From Calditerrivibrio nitroreducens DSM 19672 (lineage in GTDB: Bacteria; Chrysiogenota; Deferribacteres; Deferribacterales; Calditerrivibrionaceae): a DNA stretch of 64,000 nt. Below, piece after piece: positions 26,426 through 35,428 of the stretch. The stretch is from contig NC_014758.1 of NCBI RefSeq assembly GCF_000183405.1, positions 620,001-684,000 on the forward strand, in the 5' to 3' direction. Within the stretch, counting starts at the first letter, position 1; every line of letters starts with the position of its first letter. The position numbers and the translations under genes are program-made. The notes beneath the pieces are model-generated. The model made no database searches, was not told the origin of the DNA, and worked only from the letters and a program-made list of their open reading frames with translations.

Positions 26426-27085
26426 ATGGGGCTTTTCAGAGAGATAAAAGAGGATATCCAGGCAATTTTTGAAAGAGATCCAGCGGCAAGAAGCACTTTG
26501 GAAGTAATATTTTGTTATCCAGGGTTTCATGCCAGGTTATTTCACCGTTTAGCGCATAGATTGTGGAATATGAAGCTCTATTTTTTGGCCAGATTTGTAT
26601 CCCACATTTCAAGATTTTTAACAGGGATTGAAATCCATCCTGGGGCTAAGATAGGTAAAAGGTTTTTTATTGATCATGGAATGGGTGTGGTTATAGGTGA
26701 AACTGCTGAAATAGGAGATGATGTTACTATTTATCATGGTGTTACTCTTGGGGGGGTTTCCTTGAATAAGGGTAAAAGGCATCCCACAATAGGTAATGGC
26801 GTAGTGATAGGATCAGGAGCCAAAGTTTTGGGACCTTTTAAAGTTGGGGATGGAGCCAAGATCGGATCTAATTCTGTAGTTATCAAAGAGGTGCCTGAAA
26901 ATGCTACCGTTGTTGGTATCCCCGGAAGAGTTGTAACCGAATCATCAAGACCCCAGGATTTTGAACATGACAAATTACCGGATCCTGTTGCAAAAGCTAT
27001 TACTTGTATCGTCGATAGAGTGGTGATGCTGGAAAAAGAGATAGAAGAGCTCCGAAAAGGGGGTAAGCATGAAGATAACAACTAA
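26426..27085 (+). CDS. cysE: Serine O-acetyltransferase
   Basis: 219 aa. Makes O-acetylserine for cysteine synthesis. The N terminus ([19 protein letters not shown]) is the short form seen outside enterobacteria. Left-handed beta-helix hexapeptide repeats start at [30 protein letters not shown] (~69-98) and continue through [18 protein letters not shown]. It overlaps the following Rrf2 gene by 17 bp, so CysE, the regulator and a cysteine desulfurase form one cysteine-to-Fe-S operon. Confidence 0.96.
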   Translation: MGLFREIKEDIQAIFERDPAARSTLEVIFCYPGFHARLFHRLAHRLWNMKLYFLARFVSHISRFLTGIEIHPGAKIGKRFFIDHGMGVVIGETAEIGDDVTIYHGVTLGGVSLNKGKRHPTIGNGVVIGSGAKVLGPFKVGDGAKIGSNSVVIKEVPENATVVGIPGRVVTESSRPQDFEHDKLPDPVAKAITCIVDRVVMLEKEIEELRKGGKHEDNN

Positions 27086-27482
27086 GAGCAGGTATGCAAT
27101 AAGAGCTATTTTTGCAATGATAGCGTTAGGTGGAGACAAAGAGCCTGTTTCCATAAAAAAGATTTCAGATTTTGAAGATATTTCGATCAAATACCTTGAA
27201 CAACTTTTTACGAAATTGAGAAAAAACAAGATAGTAAAGTCTGTAAGGGGAACCCTTGGTGGTTATATTTTTGCCAAACCTTTAAATGAGATAACGCTGA
27301 GAGATATCGTTTATTCCATGGATGGCCCAATAAAACCTGTTGATTGTATAGATTCTAATGGATGTGAAAAATCAAGTGTGTGTGCCGTTAATTGGGTGTG
27401 GTTTGGTCTTAAAAAAGATATTGACAATTACCTTGAAAGAATTACATTACAAAGGATGAAAGATATACATTTTGGAGCTTAG
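27069..27482 (+). CDS. Rrf2-family (IscR-like) regulator
   Basis: 137 aa. Winged helix [20 protein letters not shown] through [26 protein letters not shown]. Three Cys in [13 protein letters not shown] (~95-107) fit Fe-S cluster ligation. Its position between cysE and a cysteine desulfurase is typical of IscR-type feedback control of Fe-S biogenesis. It ends 2 bp before the nifS ATG. Confidence 0.93.
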   Translation: MKITTKSRYAIRAIFAMIALGGDKEPVSIKKISDFEDISIKYLEQLFTKLRKNKIVKSVRGTLGGYIFAKPLNEITLRDIVYSMDGPIKPVDCIDSNGCEKSSVCAVNWVWFGLKKDIDNYLERITLQRMKDIHFGA

Positions 27483-27484
27483 TT

Positions 27485-28642
27485 ATGGCTATTTACTTTG
27501 ACAACAGTGCAACTACAAAGGTAGATGAAAGAGTTTTTGAATCGATGATACCATATTTTAAAGAAAGGTTCGCCAATCCATCCAGCATACACATAGAAGG
27601 TAGGGCAATAAGAGAGGAAGTAGAAAAAGCTCGGGAAATTGTTGCGAAAACGATATCAGCACTTCCGGAAGAAATCATATTCTGTGGTAGTGGAACGGAG
27701 TCGGATAATTTGGCTATTAAAGGTATTGCTTTTGCCCTTAAGGAGAGAGGTAGACATATAATAACATCAAATATAGAGCACAAAGCTGTATCGGAATCAT
27801 TTAAATACCTTGAGGGAAATGGATTTGAGGTAACGTATCTTCCGGTAAAAAAAGATGGTATTATAGATATAGAAGATTTTAAAAATGCTCTCAGGGATGA
27901 TACGATACTTGTAACTGTAATGCTTGCAAACAACGAAATAGGCACCATTCAACCTATCAAAGAGATTGGACAGCTTGCCAGAAAACATAGATTTATTCTC
28001 CATACAGATGCTGTACAGGCGGTGGGAAAGATGAATGTTGATGTGTGTGAATTGGGGGTACATCTTTTGAGTTTTTCCGGACATAAGATTTATGCTCCTA
28101 AGGGGATTGGGGTGTTGTATATAGACAAGGAGCTTAAAAATCTCATACAGCCCATAATTCATGGTGGACATCAGGAGGATGGTATAAGATCTGGTACAGA
28201 AAATGTCCCTTATATAATAGGTATTGCTGAAGCCTGTAGAATTATACAAAATGAGCTGGATAAGGATATAAAGCATATTTCTGCCATCAGGGATAGATTT
28301 GAGGAAAGGATACTAAGGGAGATTCCAGATGTTTATGTGAATGGAGATAGGGAGAAAAGAGTTTGCAATATTTCTAATATTACCTTTAGACATATAGAAG
28401 CGGAAGCTCTCATGGTTTATGCTTCTGAAATATGTTGTTCCACTGGATCCGCCTGTTCTTCTGGTGATATAGATGCTTCACATGTTTTAAAAGCTATAAA
28501 AGTTGATCCGGTGGATATTCATGGATCTATTAGATTTAGTTTTGGTAGATTCAACACAATACAAGAGGTTGATACTGCTGTAGATATATTGAAAGCAAGT
28601 GCTCAAAAACTTAGGGAGATGTCACCTCTTTATAAGAAGTAA
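27485..28642 (+). CDS. nifS: Cysteine desulfurase (NifS/IscS family)
   Basis: 385 aa PLP enzyme that takes sulfur from cysteine for Fe-S assembly. IYFDNSATTKVDERV starts the protein. SGTESDNLAIKG (~73), LHTDAVQAVGKM (~178) and the PLP lysine in SFSGHKIYAPKGIG (~205) follow. The catalytic loop is CCSTGSACSSGD (~320), a long flexible loop of the group I type. No scaffold (IscU/NifU) gene follows in the window. Confidence 0.96.
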   Translation: MAIYFDNSATTKVDERVFESMIPYFKERFANPSSIHIEGRAIREEVEKAREIVAKTISALPEEIIFCGSGTESDNLAIKGIAFALKERGRHIITSNIEHKAVSESFKYLEGNGFEVTYLPVKKDGIIDIEDFKNALRDDTILVTVMLANNEIGTIQPIKEIGQLARKHRFILHTDAVQAVGKMNVDVCELGVHLLSFSGHKIYAPKGIGVLYIDKELKNLIQPIIHGGHQEDGIRSGTENVPYIIGIAEACRIIQNELDKDIKHISAIRDRFEERILREIPDVYVNGDREKRVCNISNITFRHIEAEALMVYASEICCSTGSACSSGDIDASHVLKAIKVDPVDIHGSIRFSFGRFNTIQEVDTAVDILKASAQKLREMSPLYKK

Positions 28643-28652
28643 ACGATACGGG

Positions 28653-28901
28653 ATGAATGTAAAGCATATTTTGAAAGATCTTGAGGAGTTGTGCTTAAAA
28701 TTAGGTATAATATTAAGATATGAGAAGACCTCTGCACGCGGGGGGCTTTGCAAAGTGGAAGATAAATTTTATATCATAATTGATAAAAAAGCCAAGGATG
28801 ACTACAAAGTCTCTGTAATAGCAAAGTCCCTAAAAAACTTCGATTTAAGTAAATTCCATCTCAAACCAAAACTGAGGGAATATCTGGACGAAGTGCAGTG
28901 A
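28653..28901 (+). CDS. Small conserved-looking hypothetical protein
   Basis: 82 aa from ATG 28653 (GGG a few nt upstream); an ORF extending further upstream overlaps nifS and is less likely. The body is helix-strand mixed: [38 protein letters not shown]. The ARGGLCKV turn and hydrophobic strand look like a small folded domain. It is coupled to nth by a GTGA overlap. Unrecognised; its place between nifS and the Fe-S enzyme Nth hints at a housekeeping partner, without proof. Confidence 0.75.
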   Translation: MNVKHILKDLEELCLKLGIILRYEKTSARGGLCKVEDKFYIIIDKKAKDDYKVSVIAKSLKNFDLSKFHLKPKLREYLDEVQ

Positions 28902-29554
28902 ATTTTGATATAGATAAGCTCTTTTTACTTCTTGAATCTGAATACAAAAGATTTGAAACCCCATCTGTTACAAAGATTGCAAATCTTATAAAATCTAATC
29001 CATTTGCTGTTCTCATCAGCACATTGATATCTCTTAGAACCAAAGATGAAGTGACATTGAAAGCATCGGAAAGGCTTTTTAGTAGAGCGGATAACCCTTT
29101 TGATATGTTGAAACTAAGTACTGATGAGGTTGAGAGGTTAATTTATCCTGCAGGATTTTACAGAAAGAAGAGCCTTCTAATCCTTGATATATCAAAATAT
29201 CTTGTGGAAAATTATCAGGGGAGAGTGCCAAATAGTTTAGATGAACTTTTGAAAATAAAAGGTGTTGGAAGAAAAACGGCAAATTTAGTTTTGGTTGAAG
29301 GGTTTGGAGTACCGGCTGTATGTGTGGATACACATGTTCATAGAATTATGAATAGAATGGGTCTTGTAAATACCAAAAATCCTGATGAGACGGAGATGGT
29401 GTTGAGAGATAAATTACCAGTGAAATATTGGATAAAGTGGAATGAATACCTTGTGGCTTATGGACAGAATGTATGCAAACCGATTTCACCACTTTGTTCC
29501 ACTTGCAAACTCAGTGATTTTTGTGCTAAAATAAATATAAAAAGGTGGAGGTAA
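28898..29554 (+). CDS. nth: Endonuclease III
   Basis: 218 aa DNA glycosylase/AP lyase for oxidised pyrimidines. GTG start overlapping the previous stop (GTGA). It has the [18 protein letters not shown] segment (~46), then the helix-hairpin-helix [21 protein letters not shown] (~113-133) with catalytic Lys at ~121. [15 protein letters not shown] carries the catalytic Asp (~139). The [4Fe-4S] loop [17 protein letters not shown] has C-x6-C-x2-C-x5-C spacing. The co-operonic nifS can supply its cluster. Confidence 0.96.
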   Translation: MNFDIDKLFLLLESEYKRFETPSVTKIANLIKSNPFAVLISTLISLRTKDEVTLKASERLFSRADNPFDMLKLSTDEVERLIYPAGFYRKKSLLILDISKYLVENYQGRVPNSLDELLKIKGVGRKTANLVLVEGFGVPAVCVDTHVHRIMNRMGLVNTKNPDETEMVLRDKLPVKYWIKWNEYLVAYGQNVCKPISPLCSTCKLSDFCAKINIKRWR

Positions 29555-29556
29555 CC

Positions 29557-30012
29557 ATGGCTGAAATAATTGATAATATAGATAAAAAGCTTATTAATAT
29601 GCTTATATCTAATTCCAGAACATCTTATGCAGATATGGCTAAGGAGGTGGATCTTTCATCCCCTTCGGTGATAGAAAGGATAAAAAAGTTAGAAGCAAAC
29701 GGAATAATAAAAAGTTATACTGCAAATGTTAACTATAAAGCCCTCGGATATGATATTTTAGCTTTTATCGGCATTTCTCTGGACAGTGCACAGAGTATTT
29801 CTGAGTTTGAAACAAATATATCCAATATAGATGAAGATCTGATAGAGTGTCATCATGTAACGGGTGACTTCACAATGATCGCAAAAGTTATCACAAAAAA
29901 CACCGATACACTTTCCAATTTAATAAAAAAAATAAGGAATATCAAAGGGGTACAAAAGACAAATACTATTTTGGTATTTTCTACTATAATGGATAGGAAA
30001 AAACCGGTGTAA
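29557..30012 (+). CDS. Lrp/AsnC-family regulator
   Basis: 151 aa. The ATG at 29557 follows GGAGGT by 5 nt; an upstream GTG is inside that ribosome site. N-terminal HTH: NIDKKLINMLISNSRTSYADMAKEVDLSSPSVIERIKKLE. C-terminal RAM ligand domain: ECHHVTGDFTMIAKV. Such proteins sense amino acids. It lies three genes after nifS in the same tightly packed run. Confidence 0.92.
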   Translation: MAEIIDNIDKKLINMLISNSRTSYADMAKEVDLSSPSVIERIKKLEANGIIKSYTANVNYKALGYDILAFIGISLDSAQSISEFETNISNIDEDLIECHHVTGDFTMIAKVITKNTDTLSNLIKKIRNIKGVQKTNTILVFSTIMDRKKPV

Positions 30013-30014
30013 AA

Positions 30015-30788
30015 GTGTTTTTTTCCGTTGTAATACCTGTATACAATAGATCAGATCTACTTAAAAATGCGATTGAATCTGTTTTATTGCAAACCTATAA
30101 AAACTATGAAATCATCGTAGTGGATGACGGTTCTTCCATTGATACTTTTAAAGCTGTAAGACCTTATCTTTCAAAAATCAATTATATTAAAATATCAGAA
30201 AATAAGGGTGTTAGTTTTGCCAGAAATGTGGGTATAGAAAATTCTAATTATGATTTTATAGCTTTTCTGGATTCGGATGATATATGGCTGCCAAACAAGC
30301 TGAAGTTGCAAAAAGATTTTATGGAGAAAAATTGTTTTTTAATCTGTCATACTGATGAATTCTGGTTTAAAAATGGTAGATTTGTAAATCAGGGGAGGAA
30401 ACACGAAAAGTATGGAGGGGAGATATTTTCAAAAATTTTGGATTTCTGTAGGATAAGTCCATCATCGGTGGTTGTTCATAAAGATATATTCAAACATGTT
30501 GGTTTATTCGACGTTGGTCTTCCGGTTTGTGAAGATTACGATATGTGGCTGAGAATTGCTTTACATTATAGTATAGGATATCTTCCCATAAAAACGATTA
30601 TCAAAGTTGCCCATGATGGCCATCAGTTGAGTCTTAATACACCATATATGGAATATTATAGATTGCTTTCTCTCAGTAAATTATTGAAATTTAATTTTTT
30701 AAATGAAACCTTGAAAAAATCTGCTATAATAGAATTGGAGCGGAAATTTAGAATTGTTTTGGATGGTTTAAAAAAGAAAAATATCTAA
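30015..30788 (+). CDS. Family 2 glycosyltransferase
   Basis: 257 aa, GTG start. GT-A fold: FFSVVIPVYNRSDLLKNAIESVL at the start, IIVVDDGSSIDT (~34), SFARNVGIENS, and the metal-binding FLDSDDIWLPNKL (~84-96). The probable catalytic region is VCEDYDMWLRIALHY (~173). Transfers a sugar from a nucleotide donor; donor and acceptor unknown. The last 60 residues are helical. No other cell-surface sugar genes lie near. Confidence 0.92.
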   Translation: MFFSVVIPVYNRSDLLKNAIESVLLQTYKNYEIIVVDDGSSIDTFKAVRPYLSKINYIKISENKGVSFARNVGIENSNYDFIAFLDSDDIWLPNKLKLQKDFMEKNCFLICHTDEFWFKNGRFVNQGRKHEKYGGEIFSKILDFCRISPSSVVVHKDIFKHVGLFDVGLPVCEDYDMWLRIALHYSIGYLPIKTIIKVAHDGHQLSLNTPYMEYYRLLSLSKLLKFNFLNETLKKSAIIELERKFRIVLDGLKKKNI

Positions 30789-30798
30789 AGGGGATATT

Positions 30799-31410
30799 AT
30801 GAAGAAGATTATTTTGGCATTTATACCACTTATTTTCAGTAGCTTTTTGTATGCTGCAGATATTATTGATGAATGGGACTGGGTGGTTCCACCTGAAAAA
30901 CCTGAATTGTTAAATTACATTGTCGACAATGAGACGGCCCTTTTGATTTTGGATATAGAAGAACTTACCTGTAATAAAGATAGACGGCCAAGGTGCCTCG
31001 AAACTGTTCCAAATATCGAAAACACTCTTAAAAAAGCCAGATCAAATGGGGTATTTGTGGTATATTCCCTTACCCCAAAAGGAACTAAAGATACGATTTT
31101 ACCACCGGTAAAGCCTATTGGTGATGAACCCATTGTAAACGCGAGTGTAAATAAGTTTTTAAATACTGATCTGGATAAAGTGCTAAAAGATAGGAATATT
31201 AAGAAGTTAATCATTACAGGCACTGCTGCAAATGGAGCTGTACTTTTTACTGCTACTGAAGCTGCCCAGAGGGGGTATTTAATTGTTGTCCCTGTTGATG
31301 GCATATCCGCTGACCTCTATGGGGAGCAGGCGGTTATATACACCCTTTTAAATGGACCGGGCACGAGAAATAAGGTATTACTGACAAGAACAAATATGAT
31401 AAAATTTTAA
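30799..31410 (+). CDS. Exported isochorismatase-fold protein lacking the catalytic Cys
   Basis: 203 aa. Signal peptide KKIILAFIPLIFSSFLYAA (cut near 20). The mature part is an isochorismatase-like (cysteine hydrolase) fold: TALLILDIEEL retains the Asp of the triad, and NGVFVVYSL and LIITGTAANGAVLFTATEAAQRGY follow. In active members the last segment reads G-x-x-T-x-x-C-V. Here the Cys position is Ala (NGAVLFTA), so hydrolase chemistry is unlikely and a binding or structural role is inferred. GGGGA ribosome site before ATG; it lies just before rubrerythrin. Confidence 0.8.
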   Translation: MKKIILAFIPLIFSSFLYAADIIDEWDWVVPPEKPELLNYIVDNETALLILDIEELTCNKDRRPRCLETVPNIENTLKKARSNGVFVVYSLTPKGTKDTILPPVKPIGDEPIVNASVNKFLNTDLDKVLKDRNIKKLIITGTAANGAVLFTATEAAQRGYLIVVPVDGISADLYGEQAVIYTLLNGPGTRNKVLLTRTNMIKF

Positions 31411-31428
31411 AAAAAAGGAGGTATTCTT

Positions 31429-31929
31429 ATGTCAGAGACAAAGTCAAACCTTAAAGAGGCTTTTGCCGGTGAAAGCCAGGCTTATCAGAAATACGTTGCA
31501 TTTGCAAAGAAAGCAGAAAAAGAGGGTTTTAAAAACGTTGCCAGGCTATTTAAGACAACCGCTGAGGCGGAAAGGATCCATGCAGAAGGGCATTTAAATG
31601 CACTTGAAATGGTTTCCTCCACTACGGATAATCTCAAGGCTGCCATAGAAGGGGAAACCTACGAATTCACAAAGATGTATCCCCCAATGCTGGAAAAGGC
31701 TGTGGCAGATGGCCATAAAGCAAAAATAATGTTTAACTTTGCCGTTAAAGCGGAAGAGGTACACGCAAAGCTTTATAAAAAAGCTCTTGAAGCAGTGGAA
31801 TCAGGTAAGGATTTAGAAAACACTGATTTTTATCTATGTCCTGTTTGTGGATATATTGAATTTGATGCAGCACCAGCCAAATGTCCTATTTGTGGTGTAG
31901 CATCCGATAAGTTTGTAAAAGTAGCTTAA
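31429..31929 (+). CDS. Rubrerythrin
   Basis: 166 aa. Non-haem di-iron peroxide scavenger of anaerobes. The four-helix domain has the ligands in FAGESQAYQKYVAFAKKAE (Glu ~14), AEAERIHAEGH (ExxH), IEGETYEF and KAEEVHAKLY. The C-terminal rubredoxin-like domain is CPVCGYIEFDAAPAKCPICG. Strong AAAGGAGG ribosome site. It lies 18 bp after the isochorismatase-like gene, with tandem hairpins after the stop. Confidence 0.95.
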   Translation: MSETKSNLKEAFAGESQAYQKYVAFAKKAEKEGFKNVARLFKTTAEAERIHAEGHLNALEMVSSTTDNLKAAIEGETYEFTKMYPPMLEKAVADGHKAKIMFNFAVKAEEVHAKLYKKALEAVESGKDLENTDFYLCPVCGYIEFDAAPAKCPICGVASDKFVKVA

Positions 31930-31936
31930 AAAAAGT

Positions 31937-31965
31937 GTGAAAGGGCAATTATAGTGCCCTTTCAC
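31937..31965 (+). terminator. 11-bp perfect hairpin after rubrerythrin
   Basis: GTGAAAGGGCA (31937-31947) and TGCCCTTTCAC (31955-31965), loop of 7 nt. No T run follows directly (ATTCTG), so it acts either with the next hairpin or as an RNA-stabilising element. Confidence 0.6.
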
Positions 31966-31969
31966 ATTC

Positions 31970-31991
31970 TGTGAAATATTTTCACATTTTT
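31970..31991 (+). terminator. Second hairpin with T run, or possible operator
   Basis: TGTGAAA-TAT-TTTCACA (31970-31986) then TTTTT. It fits a weak terminator. It can equally be read as a 6-5-6 inverted repeat TGTGAA-N5-TTCACA lying ~92 bp upstream of the predicted start at the -24/-12 element at 32044. The same architecture is seen at 49651 and 49673. Confidence 0.5.
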
Positions 31992-32043
31992 GTAATCAGG
32001 ATTGAATATATATATATATATCATCTTTACCATCATTGTTTAT

Positions 32044-32059
32044 TGGCATTTTTTTTGAT
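32044..32059 (+). promoter_or_regulatory. Sigma-54-like (-24/-12) element before the DUF4405 gene
   Basis: TGGCATT-TTTT-TTGA-T (32044-32059) has the TGGCA and TTG blocks at sigma-54 spacing, with GA in place of GC at -12. The same variant occurs at 49752-49767. The leader of ~20 nt has AAAGGAGG before ATG at 32091. The T-rich middle lowers certainty. Confidence 0.5.
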
Positions 32060-32090
32060 AGTACAGCATGAAAAAAGGAGGTAATTCTAT

Positions 32091-32948
32091 ATGTTTAGAA
32101 AAATTGTATCACTTACAACATTGTGGTCTTTTATAGGGATGACCTTCACCGGCATTATCCTATTTATAGTTCCTGAGGGTAGAGTTGCATATTGGGCAGA
32201 TCTACACATAATTGGATTGACTAAGGATCAATGGGGAGATTTGCATACTACAATCTCTGCATTATTCATGATTTCTGGTTTGCTGCATACTTATCTAAAC
32301 TGGAATGCCATTGTCCTGTATTTTAAGTCAAAAGCTAAAAAAATTGTCATTTTTACTCCGAGTTTTACCATTTCAACAATTATATTTTTAATATTTATCG
32401 TTGGGACATATTACAAAGTTTCCCCATTTAAAGATTTACTTGTACTGAGTGATAAGGTAAAGGAAAGCTGGAGAGAAAAGGTTGGAACCCCACCATATCC
32501 CCATGCAGAGTTATCAAAGTTGAATGACTTGTGCAAAAAGGAGGGGTTGGATATTAATGTTGTAGTTCAGATTTTGAAAGATAATAATGTACAGTTTAGT
32601 TCTCCGGATGAAAAATTTTTGGATATTAGCCGTAAAAACAAGCTAAGCCCGTCTTCTTTGTGGGATCTTATAGAATCGAAGTATGATGAATATGAAGATA
32701 AGATTGAAGGTGCTAATAATGCTACTTCAGAAAAGATGGTTTCTGAAAATCAACCTACAGGACTAGGTAAGATGAAACTTTCCGAATTTAGTAAGAAATA
32801 CAAAATAAGTATAGATGATGCAATCATAACCCTCAAAAAAGAGGGGTTTAACCCTAAAGAGGATATGACCCTGAAGGAGATTGCAGAACAAAAACAGGTA
32901 GTCCCTATGGATCTGTATGATTTATTATTGAAGAATAAAAAGAAATGA
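32091..32948 (+). CDS. DUF4405 membrane protein with duplicated C-terminal domain
   Basis: 285 aa. Three hydrophobic helices (~9-27, ~50-70, ~86-107) carry H39, H52 and H66 (the last in GLLHTYLN), the pattern of DUF4405 cytochrome-b561-like proteins that may bind haem b. After the last helix two similar ~55-residue modules follow, 140-196 and 229-281. Both read L-x-x-[LF] near KK, then I-x6-LK and a Pro-[SM]-x-L-[WY]-DL[IL] ending, so the soluble part is an internal duplication. Own promoter region and strong RBS. Function unknown; a membrane redox or signalling role is inferred. Confidence 0.8.
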   Translation: MFRKIVSLTTLWSFIGMTFTGIILFIVPEGRVAYWADLHIIGLTKDQWGDLHTTISALFMISGLLHTYLNWNAIVLYFKSKAKKIVIFTPSFTISTIIFLIFIVGTYYKVSPFKDLLVLSDKVKESWREKVGTPPYPHAELSKLNDLCKKEGLDINVVVQILKDNNVQFSSPDEKFLDISRKNKLSPSSLWDLIESKYDEYEDKIEGANNATSEKMVSENQPTGLGKMKLSEFSKKYKISIDDAIITLKKEGFNPKEDMTLKEIAEQKQVVPMDLYDLLLKNKKK

Positions 32949-32963
32949 TCTATTTATGTAAAG

Positions 32964-32986
32964 AAGGGGGTAATCCCCTTTTTCTT
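32964..32986 (+). terminator. Terminator between DUF4405 gene and nqrF
   Basis: AAGGGG-GTAAT-CCCCTT (32964-32969 and 32975-32980) followed by TTTCTTTATT. It separates convergent genes and may serve both. Confidence 0.75.
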
Positions 32987-32988
32987 TA

Positions 32989-34203
32989 TTAGCTTCCAAA
33001 ATCGTCAAACCTGATATTACCTCTTTCCACACCTAAATTATCCAGCATCTCCAGGACAGCTTTAAGCATAGGTGGAGGCCCACATAGATAATATTCTACT
33101 GATTCTGGCTCCGGATGATTTTTTAAATAGTGTTCAAAAACCACCTGATGGATAAATCCAACATACCCATGCCAGTTATCTTCAGGTAGGGGCTCTGAAA
33201 GGGCTATATACCATTTAAAATTATCGAATTTATTCTGTAGTTCTTCAAAATCTTCCGAATAAAAGATCTCTCTAAGGCTTCTTGCACCATACCAGTAGGT
33301 TATTTTTCTCTTTGAGTTTAATCTTATTAATTGATCAAAAATTATTGATCTTAAAGGTGCCATTCCCGCTCCACCGCCGATAAACAACATTTCAGCTTCG
33401 GTATCTGATGCTTTGAATTCACCAAATGGACCTAAAATTGTTACCCTATCCCCAGGTTTTAGGGAGAAGATATAAGAAGAACCTATACCTGGAGGGATAT
33501 TGACACTTTTGGGAGGAGGCGTTGCTATTCTTACGTTTAGTTTAACTATCCCTTTTTCAAGAGGGAAGTTTGCCATAGAATAGGCTCTAATAATTTCTCT
33601 GTCATTTTTAGATCTTAAGCTCCATAGGTTGTATTTATCCCAATCCGGTTTATACTCATCCTCTATAAAAAAATCTTTGAAGGATAACTCATAAGGTGGT
33701 ATTTTTATCTGTATATATCCTCCAGCTTCAAAATCGAATTCATCAGTAGGAAGCTTTAAAACTAATTCTTTTATGAAGGTGGCAACGTTTCTATTCGATA
33801 TTACTTCACAATGATATTCTTTTGCATTAAATACTTCTGGAGGCAAGAAGATTTTCAGATCATTTTTTACCGGTAGCTGGCAGGAGAGTCTAAAACCCTC
33901 TTTTTCAAGTTTTCTTGAAATATGTGCTTTTTCTGTGGGGAGTAGTGACCCTCCACCTTCCAAAACTTTTACTTTGCATTGGCCACAGGATCCACCACCT
34001 CCACAGGCGGAAGAAACAAATATCTTTTCTGATGCTAAAATATTCAACAATTTCTCGCCGGGGGAAGCTTCTATCTCTTTTTCATTGTTTATTGAAATTC
34101 TCACTTTCCCTTCTTTCACAAGAAATTTTCTGGCTTCAATGATGAAGCCCACCAGTATAAGGATCAAGAGAGTGAAAAAAATCGTTCCAACCAATACAAT
34201 CAC
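32989..34203 (-). CDS. nqrF: Na+-translocating NADH:quinone reductase subunit F
   Basis: 404 aa, the NADH-oxidising subunit. One N-terminal membrane helix ([18 protein letters not shown]) is followed by a plant-type [2Fe-2S] domain with [17 protein letters not shown] and a later SCQ Cys. The FAD domain is marked by [13 protein letters not shown] (~210), and the NADH domain by [21 protein letters not shown] (~275) and [16 protein letters not shown] start overlapping the nqrE stop. Last gene of nqrABCDEF. Confidence 0.97.
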   Translation of the reverse strand: MIVLVGTIFFTLLILILVGFIIEARKFLVKEGKVRISINNEKEIEASPGEKLLNILASEKIFVSSACGGGGSCGQCKVKVLEGGGSLLPTEKAHISRKLEKEGFRLSCQLPVKNDLKIFLPPEVFNAKEYHCEVISNRNVATFIKELVLKLPTDEFDFEAGGYIQIKIPPYELSFKDFFIEDEYKPDWDKYNLWSLRSKNDREIIRAYSMANFPLEKGIVKLNVRIATPPPKSVNIPPGIGSSYIFSLKPGDRVTILGPFGEFKASDTEAEMLFIGGGAGMAPLRSIIFDQLIRLNSKRKITYWYGARSLREIFYSEDFEELQNKFDNFKWYIALSEPLPEDNWHGYVGFIHQVVFEHYLKNHPEPESVEYYLCGPPPMLKAVLEMLDNLGVERGNIRFDDFGS

Positions 34204-34811
34204 AACTGTATCCCCGAGAATATCATAAATGCCACGGCCATTATGCCTGCAGCAATAAAAACGATACCAAGCCCCCTAAGGCCGTATGGGATATCGCTAT
34301 ATTTAATCTTTTCTCTTATGCCGGCAAGTCCGATAATAGCAAGGGCCCAACCTGTTCCACTACCAAAACCGTAAATTATAGACTCTGGAAAAGTATATCC
34401 CCTTTGGGCCATGAAAAGAGTGCCACCTAATATTGCACAATTTACTGTTATAAGTGGTAGGAAGATCCCAAGAGCCGTGTAAAGTTTGGGGAAGAATCTA
34501 TCCAGAATCATTTCAAGAACTTGGACGATTGCAGCTATTACTCCAATATAAACAACTAAACTTATAAAACCAAGATTTATATCTCCAAATCCAAATGTTT
34601 CCATAGCCCCATCTTTGAATACGAAGGTGTAAAGTAGGTTGTTTATAGGTACTGTTATAGTCTGGACAACCACCACCGCTATACCAAGCCCTTTTGCAGT
34701 TTCAATGTTGTTAGAGACAGCAAGAAAAGTACACATCCCAAGGAAAAAAGATAATGCCATATTTTCAATGAAAATCGATTTTATGAGGAGACTAAGATAT
34801 TGCTCTATCAT
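34200..34811 (-). CDS. nqrE: Na+-NQR subunit E
   Basis: 203 aa integral membrane subunit with six helices. Typical stretches are [22 protein letters not shown] (~12-33), with the conserved Cys near the middle of the helix pair, and [16 protein letters not shown] (~123). NqrD and NqrE are homologous inverted-topology partners that hold an iron site between them. ATGA overlap with nqrD. Confidence 0.97.
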   Translation of the reverse strand: MIEQYLSLLIKSIFIENMALSFFLGMCTFLAVSNNIETAKGLGIAVVVVQTITVPINNLLYTFVFKDGAMETFGFGDINLGFISLVVYIGVIAAIVQVLEMILDRFFPKLYTALGIFLPLITVNCAILGGTLFMAQRGYTFPESIIYGFGSGTGWALAIIGLAGIREKIKYSDIPYGLRGLGIVFIAAGIMAVAFMIFSGIQL

Positions 34812-35428
34812 TTAAGCCCCCTTTTTCTCTTTTCTCGTTCTTTTACAAACCAGATAATGGTGGCGATTATAAAAAAACCACTGGGAGCAAGTAGAAACAT
34901 ACCATTAGGTATGTACCAACCACCATTTACTTTTAGCTTCAATATCTCGTATCCAAAAAGCTTACCGCTACCTGCAAGCTCTCTGATGGTACCAACTATG
35001 ACAAGTATCAGTCCATACCCGATACCATTCCCAAGACCGTCAAGGAAGCTCAAAAAAGGTGGATTCTTTAATGCAAAGGCCTCTGCTCTACCCATTAGGA
35101 TGCAGTTGGTAATAATAAGTCCCACAAAAACTGACAACTGCTTGCTTATGTCAAAAAAGAATGCTTTTAAAAACTGATCAACAATTATAACAAAAGATGC
35201 AATTACAGTCATTTCAATGATAATTCTTACAGATGTTGGTATCTGATTTCTCATAAGACTTATAAGAAGGTTGCTCAATGCAACCACCACAGTAACAGAA
35301 AGCCCCATTACAAGAGCTGTTTTAAGCTGAGTAGTTACTGCCAGTGAAGAACATATCCCCAGAACCTGAATAGTTATTGGGTTGTTTACAAATATCGGTC
35401 CAAGAAATGTATCCTTTTTAATTCCCAT
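34808..35428 (-). CDS. nqrD: Na+-NQR subunit D
   Basis: 206 aa, six membrane helices. [26 protein letters not shown] (~11-36) and [17 protein letters not shown] (~103) are the NqrD signatures, with one conserved Cys in each. It overlaps the end of nqrC by 11 bp. Confidence 0.97.
   Translation of the reverse strand: MGIKKDTFLGPIFVNNPITIQVLGICSSLAVTTQLKTALVMGLSVTVVVALSNLLISLMRNQIPTSVRIIIEMTVIASFVIIVDQFLKAFFFDISKQLSVFVGLIITNCILMGRAEAFALKNPPFLSFLDGLGNGIGYGLILVIVGTIRELAGSGKLFGYEILKLKVNGGWYIPNGMFLLAPSGFFIIATIIWFVKEREKRKRGLK

Noticed and set aside
27797-28276. 159-aa minus-strand frame within nifS
   Set aside because: Lies wholly opposite the cysteine desulfurase catalytic domain; composition typical of an antisense frame.
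32004-32020. Short TA dinucleotide run
   Set aside because: Simple low-complexity tract in an AT-rich intergenic region; no further structure seen.
34800-35177. 125-aa plus-strand frame within nqrD
   Set aside because: Shadow of hydrophobic nqr coding sequence; nqrD is unambiguous.
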